Assembly: GCA_007115705.1 (NCBI GenBank)
Contig: QXEO01000434.1
Span: 186,001-250,000, forward strand
Reading direction: 5' to 3'
Length of the DNA stretch: 64,000 bases
Source of the DNA: Dactylis glomerata
Taxonomy: Eukaryota; Streptophyta; Magnoliopsida; Poales; Poaceae
Part shown: piece after piece, positions 57,345 through 64,000 of the stretch
Numbering within the stretch: position 1 is the stretch's first letter
Layout: each line of letters begins with the position of its first letter
The notes under the pieces: model-generated
Database searches by the model: none
What the model was told of the DNA's origin: nothing
What the model saw: only the letters and a program-made list of their open reading frames with translations
Made by a program: the position numbers and the translations under genes

Positions 57345-57639
57345 GGACGCAACGCGAGGCTTCGCCTGCACGCTTGGGGAAGGAGCATGAGACGCCGCAT
57401 CATTTCATCGCACGCGCCATAATTCTCCTCACCACCCAACCTCTCCTCTCTCTCTCCTCCCACTCTTCCTCTCACTCTCCTCCTCCAAACCGGTGGACGA
57501 TTTCTCTTCCACCGCCGAGAACTGCACCGATGGAGGAGGCCCTGCTTCCTCGCCGCTTCCTTGCATCGTCGTCGCGGAGGCCGTGCCTCGCATCATCGGG
57601 GAGCAAGCATCTGGCCGGATTTCAACCGTCGCCTGCAAA
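57345..57639 (+). promoter_or_regulatory. Probable 5' leader of the B3 gene
   Basis: GC-rich and CTCTCTC-rich sequence (57425-57490) typical of grass 5' UTRs, open in one frame without ATG up to 57640. Element B ends immediately before it. The transcription start cannot be read from sequence. Confidence 0.5.
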
Positions 57640-59106
57640 ATGTCGGTAAGCACCCTCAGTCCCCATCTTGTACATTCGATCTCCCTTCATGATGTTCGTA
57701 GACGCGCGCTAGTTGACATGCATAGCGGATCTGCTAGGTTTAGGGTTCGATGTCAATACTGTAGTGCCAGGGTTTTTTCCCCTTTCATCGCACCGATGAT
57801 GTGCGCAGCTGCTAGGGTTAGGGTTCAATCTGAGTACATCATGTGTGGTTGTGAGGAGTGATACCGATGATGAACACCCTTTGTTAGATCTGTTTCGATA
57901 GACTGTCATGCCGATGATGAACATCATTTGTGCGCAGACCAGAGTGAGGTAGCGGGCATTTAACATGTGCTCTGCTCACCAAAGTATGGTGTGCTTGGCC
58001 ATATGTTAAATGCTCGATTATCTCGTTGGTTTGATCAGACGTTTGCCACAATTCGTTCTATTCAACCTTGTGTGTAGAACAAAAATCAGTCCTTGTTCAA
58101 CAAACATGGTTGAATAGCATCAATTGTGGCGTCTACCACACATACACTGTTTGAGGCAAGGTGTTTTGATGTGTTTTTTTGCTCAGTCATATCTGTGATT
58201 AGCCAATGATTTAAATAGGCCTGGATATTAGTGGTCGAATGATCTTTCTGGACCTTATGCACTGCACATTTTATCTACAATGAACACTGCATTTGGTCCA
58301 GAGGGATCATTCGTACCGCAAGGTCAGCATTGTATGAAGCATTTGAGTTTGTAGCTCAATGTTTTTCTTGCCCACCTAGGATCCAATGATTTAAAACATG
58401 ATTTGATGTAGGTTGCGCAGGATGATCTGATGTAGGTTGCGCAGGGATTTTTAATCATTGGATCCTAGGTGGGCAAGAAAAACATTGAGCTACAAACTCA
58501 AATGCAGTGAAAAATGTGCATTGCATTAGGTCAGCTAATATCATTGGTGCAGCACATCACTACTATGAGGCTCCACATATCTTGTTTTCATCACTTGTGG
58601 ACATCATTTTGTTGTGACTGCCACTCATTTTGTGCTATGCTAAGACTTCTTCACTTGTGTAGATGCTGCGTCTAGGAGTGCCTGTGGAGGTACCTCCTGA
58701 GGAGGGTTCGAGTAGAAAGCGTATTGGACGGCCACCATCGATAGGCCACTTCCATGAGGACATGTCCCCTACACACTTCTGCAAGATCCTCATGGCGTCT
58801 GGGATCGGAGTGCTGCCACTCCCGGACGGCTTCAGGCCTTATCTAGGCCCGGTGTCTGAGAAGATGATCATCAAGACCACCACTGGATGCCAGTGGGAGA
58901 TGAGCGGCAAGGCCATCCTAGAAGTTGGCTGGCCAGAATTCGTGGTCGCCTACAACCTCAAGATCGGCTACCTCTTGTTCTTCAAGACGCTCACCGCAAG
59001 GGAGTACAGGGTGGTCGTCTTCGACTACTCGTGTTGTGAGGTTGTCGGCAGGTGCCCAGAACACCCTCGTAGCATGAGGAGGCTTCAAGCGGCCGAGGAG
59101 GAGTGA
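57640..59106 (+). CDS. B3 DNA-binding domain protein (REM-like), two exons
   Basis: Proposed exons are 57640-57645 (ATG TCG, donor GTAAGC) and 58663-59106 (acceptor TTGTGTAG), joining in phase 0. If the short exon is wrong, ATG 58663 starts the same frame. The main exon gives 147 residues: a basic N-terminus with KRIGRPPS, then one B3 domain from about residue 30 to 135 (THFCKILMASGIGVLPLPDG, MIIKTTTGCQWEMSGKAI, GWPEFVVAYNLKIGYLLFF, YRVVVFDYSCCEVV). B3 proteins are plant nuclear transcription regulators, and REM-like ones often have unknown targets. The short length (about 149 aa, one domain) suits small REM proteins. The 1-kb intron holds four inverted repeats. Element B has separated the gene from its old upstream region. 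Confidence 0.82.
57954..58504 (+). repeat. Four consecutive inverted repeats in the B3 intron
   Basis: Stem-loops: 57954-58015 (GCATTTAACATGTG / CATATGTTAAATGC), 58037-58134 (CCACAATT..CTATTCAACC and its complement), 58238-58311 (AATGATCTTTCTGGACC / GGTCCAGAGGGATCATT) and 58340-58504 (arms of about 56 bp, nearly perfect, with a repeated TGATGTAGGTTGCGCAGG in the loop). Confidence 0.85.
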
Positions 59107-60125
59107 TCGACGTTATGTCTTCCTGCTAATGTATGCTATGTTGTTCTGTATTTGGGTTTACAACATATGGTACTACCTGCTGGTCTTATGTAAACTCGTA
59201 CTTAGACTACCCTATCTAGCTCTGCTGTTGTTTATGTTCTTATGCTGTTGTTTGTGTTCTTGTGCTGTTCGTTGTGTTCTTGCTGATATTTTTCATGGTC
59301 TTGCTAATATTGCTATGGTATTCTCACCACTGATAGAAAGAGGTTACCATACCATATCAATGATTGAACCGAAGAATGAATAAATAGAGAAGAATGAAGA
59401 ACACCATCGAATGAGGTTTGTACTGGCACCTAGCAGTCCTAGCTGACCAGGAGTAAGCATTACTTTATTCAATCATTCAATGTGCTACCATGTCTGCATG
59501 GAGCGTTGGGCAGTGTGTTTGTGCGCTCGTTGTCTCGCGTACACGAGAAACATGGAAGAATCTGTTTATTTAGCTAACTTCTCGCGATCTCGTTAGCTGG
59601 AGTATAATAGGTAACCATGAATTGTCAAAATTTCTGGGTGGGCCACGGCCCCCCCGGCCCACCCGCTGGGTACGCCCATGTCAGCGATGCCAACTAATCA
59701 ACCGGTCAGCCCGGTCCGAAAACATGCTGAGGTATGTGGAGGTTCGTGAGTATCAGCTGCAGTTCATACACCCGGTGCACCGTCAGACACGCTCTCCTCT
59801 GCTCTGATGCATCCATTGGCCCCGCAACCTATCACTGGCAACGACGGCCTACCGATTTTTCCCAGCGGCTCACCGTAGACCGGGCGCAGCCGCGCTTCAG
59901 CCACCCATCATCCCCACCCTTCCGTTTCCGCGCAATCACTCGCACCGACCCGCACCCGCTCCGGCAAAAGGCCAACAGACACCGCACGCTCGCGCTCCCG
60001 CACAGAGGCACACACCGGAGCAAGTGGAAAGAGGAGAGCGGACAAAAAAGCCTGGCAAAAAAATCACGGCACCACCCGAAAGGGGAAAATCACGCACGGA
60101 GCTAGGGTTCCGCCGAATTCCCGCG
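59107..60125 (+). other. B3 3' end and Di19 upstream region
   Basis: 59107-59400 is T-rich 3' UTR-like sequence with AATAAA at about 59378. 59600-59680 resembles transposon debris (GTGGGCCACGGCCCCCCC). From about 59800 GC content rises towards the Di19 start. No other gene seen. Confidence 0.5.
59944..59949 (+). promoter_or_regulatory. DRE/CRT-like core upstream of Di19
   Basis: ACCGAC, the core bound by DREB-type factors, about 180 bases before the start codon. A six-base match occurs easily by chance. Confidence 0.25.
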
Positions 60126-63100
60126 ATGGACGCCGGCGACGCGTGGGGCCGCTCCTCCTCCTCGTCATCCTCCGCCGCCGCCGCCGCGAGGCGCCTGCAG
60201 TCCCGCTACGGTACGGCCCATCGGCCGATTTTTGTTTCGTTCTGGGATTGGTTGGTTTCCTGATTCGGCGTCGGGGGCTGATCCGCGCGTGATGGCTGTG
60301 GTTGGTTGCTCCTCAGATCTGTACATGGGGTTCGACGACGCGGACGCCGGCGGAGGGGACGAGGTGGAGGCGCGCGGGGCGGAGGCCTACAACTGCCCCT
60401 TCTGCGGCGAGGACTTCGACTTCGTCGGCCTCTGCTGCCACATCGACGACGAGCACGCCGTGGACGCCAAGCGCGGGGTACGTCCGTCTCGCCCTGTCTG
60501 GCGATTCACGGCCGTGCGATTCGCTCGGTCGGGTTCGTTTTGAGCCTTTGACATAATTTAGCACTAATGCCACATTTCCAACCCTGTGTATCTCTCCTGC
60601 AAAAAAAAGAGTCTGTGTAGCTATACTTTTAAAGATTGTCACGCGGAAGGCTGGAAAAATGTTGATACCATAACAGTTAGTGTGGCTACATGGAACTTGC
60701 AGGATTTAGTGGTTAGCAAGATCCATTTTTTGTGGTAATTTACATGCTAAATAGGTTTATTTATTTTTTGGTTTGCTAGGAACACACGACCTTTGAACAT
60801 TCTTCTAGGGATTAGGGATTTTTTGTTTGTTTCGAGGTATTCTGGTTAAAGATTTAAAAATCGAGTTCCTTATAGGGTGATTATGGCATTGGGAACTTAG
60901 AAACCAAGTTATTTGAATGAGCCCTTTTTATTGTTTGTTGCTGGTTGGAATTAGAGATTGAGGTTGGCCTCTATAGTTCCCATAGGTCCATTCATGTGTT
61001 GTACTTATAATTGTTGTGAGTACCATGGTTTTAACATTGAGACTTCTTTTTTGGTTTGTTTGGTTTTGGGATGTTATTCCTTACTTCCCTTGGGTTATAT
61101 TGTAATTACTGTACTGGACTGAACAAGTTATGGAGAGAGATGCTTGGCTGATTTTTGTGCGTTACTGCTGGCCAGTATAATGGGCTTTACAATTTTATTA
61201 TAATGCTGTAGATATTTCAGTTTCTTGTTTTATCTCAGGCCCTATTTGGCGACGTGTATTTCTGCTTCTTCAATTTGGATCCCAACCTTTTGTTGCTTCT
61301 CTTATCAAGAAATCAAACCTTTAAACTGTAAAAGTCATCCTTCTGTTTGAACGTAGACCGTGCATTGTTACGTTTTGTGTTGCTTGAGGTATATCTGCTG
61401 CCTGCTATGTAGGGCATGTTCGTTCAGTGTGTATCTAAGAGTTCAGATTTATGATTCTTACACATTTCATTGGGTGAAAGTTGTGTCATGCTGATTAATT
61501 TGTGTAGCTGTTGGAGTAGAGATGTCTATAGAAGGAAAAGAGTGGACCAACTTTCAAGAGTTAGTTGCTTCTTTTATTACGCTGGGTTACCTTTAGTTTA
61601 CTTAGATTACCAAAAGCATAGGCAACATTTGTCATCATGCTTCCAGCCTCGCTCCTAAAGCCTATTGGCGATCAAGAGTTTGTTTTACCCAGCGTGTAAT
61701 AAACTCTTGACCGCCGATAGGCTTTAGAAGCGAGGTTGGAAGCATGATGACAAATGTTGCCTATGTGACCAACGCCTGGAAGACGCCAATCACCTGTTCT
61801 TGCAATGCCCTTGGCCCCTTATTCCAAGGAGGTCTGGAGTGCCTTTTCACCTCATGAGCAGCAGCTTTGCCAGTTTCCTTTGGCAGCTACGGAGCTGCAC
61901 TCCTGGTGGAACAGTTACTGACGGTGAAGCAAAAATATTGTAGAAAAGATATTCACACCCTCGCAGCCTACACATTGTGGAGCATTTTGAATGAGCGAAA
62001 TCGTCGTATTTTTCAGCATTCTAACCTGCTGCTAGCTAGGGTGGCGGAGCTAGCTAGAGCTGATGTCGCCCAGTTTAAAGGCGCCTTCCGGCTATGAACT
62101 GCCTTTGTAATGTATGTTCACGGCTTGGCCGTTCAGTTGTTGTATTCTTGAACTTTGTTCCCTCTCTTTCTTAATGAATAAAGCAGAGCTCCTGAAAAAC
62201 AGTTTTAGCAGCTCAGTTGCTTCTTTCCTTTCCCATATGACTTAATGTAAACAGTTTTACTGTGCTTAGTGTGTCTGAAAAAAATTGACTATAGACTATA
62301 GAGTTAAATCAAATAATAAGCACTCATGGAATTTAATGAATTGCCCTTTCAGGTATGCCCCATTTGTGCTGGAAGGGTAGGGATGGACCTGATAGGCCAC
62401 CTGACAACGCAGCATGGAAGTTACTTCAAGATATCCTTTTTTTCTCCTTCTTGCTGTAGTGCTTTCATGGAGCACATACTCCATCTGTTCTCAAATAAGT
62501 GTACTTCTTGCTCTTGTCCTAAGTTGAATATTTTATATTTGGCCAACTTTATTGAAAAAAGTAGTGACGTATATCAGATTAAATCGGTATAAGTGGAACT
62601 ACATTTCAATATGAATCCTAAATTTGTGTCATAAATGTTGTCACCTTTTCTCATAAAGTTGGTCAAAGTTTTAAAAGATTTGACTTTGGATTAGGACATG
62701 AGCTAGAAGTAGACTTATTCGAGGGAGTATGACTTTACTATTTAACATTTTGCAACATGTTCTCTTCAAAATAAATTGTTTTTTAGGAACACGACTTATT
62801 CATTGCTTTTCCTTAATGAAGAACACATGCAACGCAGGCGCAGAGTGCGAAAAGTATCTTCTGGGTCCCATTCTTTGCTCTCTTTGCTGAGAAAGGATTT
62901 AAGAGATGGCAGTTTACAATCCTTTCTTGGTGGATCATCCTATGTATCCAATCCTCCCGCTGCTGCCCCAGATCCATTTTTGTCATCTTTAATTTGTAGT
63001 TTACCTGTGGCTGAACCGTCGAAAGATTTTCATTCCGACTCTTCTGACAAAACATTTTTGCTAAATAAATTCCGAGATGAAAAGACTCTAGAGAGGTATG

Positions 63101-63687
63101 TCACCTCAAGCTTTGTTCTTTCTGCCGCCTCACTCCACTCTCTTTTTGCCATGATACTATGTATCTGGTCAGTGGATGATAGCTTTCCACATTCTATTTT
63201 TTGCCCGGTCCATTTGCATAGTACACCTTTCTGCTATCAAAGCATGAATAGAAATTGCAAAGCGTTACATTTATATCCTTGTTGTTGATCATGTAGTAGG
63301 CTGTCCTCCATGGTTATTTGGTTTACCTTTCGATGGATTGCTTACCCCCCCCCACTTCCTTCCCTCCCCCTCTTTTCTGCTGTTAAGATTTGCTTTATTG
63401 TGATTACATCGGTAAATCTGTTTTACCTCAGTTGATTTGGAAGCAATTAGGTTTAACTAATCATGTTTTTACCTAGGTTTGATGTAAGCTGAAACTTGAG
63501 TTTTGAATTGTAGGTTTCACTGTAGTTTGATAATAGCTCTTCTTCCAAGTCTTTGACTGAATATCTGTGGTCAATTTACAGAGTTGAGACATCTCTGTCA
63601 GAGAAGGATCAGAAAGAGTGGGCTCAGAGAAGTGCATTTGCCCGTGGGCTTGTTCTCTCCACAATATTCGACGATGATACCTTGTAA
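60126..63687 (+). CDS. Di19: Di19-type zinc-finger protein (232 aa, five exons)
   Basis: Exons 60126-60210, 60317-60477, 62353-62430, 62827-63095 and 63582-63687 give one 699-base frame. Di19 proteins are nuclear, stress-responsive zinc-finger transcription regulators. Visible in order: a Ser/Ala-rich start, LYMGFDDAD at about 30, a first finger YNCPFCGEDFDFVGLCCHID at about 52-72, a second finger VCPICAGRVGMDLIGHLTTQ-H at about 83-103, the basic nuclear signal RRRRVRK, the family block SLLSLLRKDLRDGSLQSFLG and the C-terminal block KEWAQRSAFARGLVLSTIFD. The length is normal for the family. Introns 1, 2 and 4 have GT-AG ends; intron 3 is AT-AC. Transposons occupy introns 2 and 3. No frame damage seen. 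Confidence 0.93.
61574..61765. repeat. Inverted duplication at the 5' end of the intronic LINE
   Basis: Arms 61617-61681 and 61701-61765, 65 bases each with few mismatches, around a 19-base centre. The right arm is in LINE coding sense; the left arm is the same sequence reversed. Confidence 0.9.
61683..62205 (+). mobile_element. 5'-truncated LINE in Di19 intron 2
   Basis: Encodes the end of a LINE reverse transcriptase ORF with frame breaks: GWKHDDKCCLCDQRLEDANH, LFLQCPWP, LAAYTLWSILNERNRRIFQH. A short 3' part ends TCTTAATGAATAAAGCAGAG and a few A. Same orientation as the gene. Its zf-RVT domain has the Cys pairs and His expected. Confidence 0.82.
62431..62826 (+). other. U12-type AT-AC intron (Di19 intron 3)
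   Basis: The donor ATATCCTTTT matches the U12 consensus exactly. TTCCTTAAT at 62809-62817 is a branch-site match about ten bases before the terminal AC (62825-62826). Splicing here is the only choice that joins HGSYFK to MQRRRR as the family requires. Confidence 0.9.
62479..62727. mobile_element. Stowaway-type MITE in Di19 intron 3
   Basis: Ends CTCCATCTGTTCTCAAATAA and, at the right end in reverse, CTCCCTCGAATAAG, flanked by TA (62477-62478, 62728-62729). Confidence 0.82.
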
Positions 63688-64000
63688 GGGATACCCACCT
63701 TTATAGTGGTTGCATGACATGGTCAAGAGCGGCATCACAAGAGAATATTATTTGCATGGCTGCAACCTTGTACATGCTGCCGCTGCTCGCAGGCATTCAC
63801 GACCAGGATGAGGCCCATCAAGTCGTGTATGTATTGGTGTATGTTCCTCTCTTTGCATTGTGCAGATCTCAACATGAGAATAGTGGTGGAAGGTCTTGTA
63901 GCTCTCCACATGGAATAAACAAGGATACTATCCTTATGGCATTGTGCATATAGGAAGAGGCTACTCGCCTACCCGCCATGTATTAGGCATTCTGTTTCAT
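63688..64000 (+). other. Di19 3' UTR and downstream
   Basis: No further gene. AATAAA at about 63914-63919 may be the poly-A signal. Confidence 0.45.

Noticed and set aside
62353..62784. GT-AG alternative for Di19 intron 3 using a TTTTTTAG acceptor at about 62785
   Set aside because: It would add a segment with stops or break the family sequence HGSYFK-MQRRRR; the AT-AC sites fit exactly.

Overview
The window looks like intergenic and genic DNA of a large, transposon-rich grass genome, most likely a Triticeae or other Pooideae grass. The reasons are nested LTR retrotransposons with tRNA-like primer sites, Stowaway and Tourist/Harbinger MITEs, a CACTA element with AGTCCCGG subterminal repeats, plant gene families (Di19, B3, Alfin-like, FAR1, AP2/ERF) and GC-rich exons in AT-rich surroundings. 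All calls come from reading the sequence; no database search was possible.

Layout. 1-8168: a minus-strand LTR retrotransposon (element D) with its 5' LTR at 7892-8168. Its 3' LTR starts just left of the window and is split by a 2.65 kb Helitron (66-2713). D carries a 610-codon ORF and a decayed FAR1-type transposase fragment. 8169-9963: retroposon tail and a MITE. 9964-12083: a short gag-only Gypsy element. 12352-22494: last exons of an Alfin-like PHD-finger gene on the minus strand. A LINE fragment splits the terminal coding exon, a Gypsy-like element C (12866-21813) splits the LINE, and a 2.3 kb solo LTR (19048-21337) splits the 3' LTR of C. 22495-27790: a Copia 5' end, a Harbinger-type element and GC-rich minisatellites. 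27795-37165: a diverged tandem array of about 2 kb units, one copy interrupted by an AP2/ERF pseudogene block and a CACTA transposon that carries a WRN-type exonuclease gene. 37333-57344: element B, a relative of C, with a solo LTR in its 5' LTR and the complete 10.6 kb element A (46386-57023) in its 3' LTR. 57345-59400: a plus-strand B3-domain gene. 60126-63687: a plus-strand, five-exon Di19 zinc-finger gene with a U12-type AT-AC intron.

Only B3 and Di19 look like intact host genes, and neither forms an operon-like unit with anything here. Element B landed with a GGACG duplication in the 5' leader or core promoter of the B3 gene, so the original upstream DNA is now about 20 kb away. The transposons date each other: Alfin gene, then LINE, then C, then the solo LTR; and B, then A. 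Several non-autonomous elements carry host-derived coding pieces, which is the main biological theme of the window.
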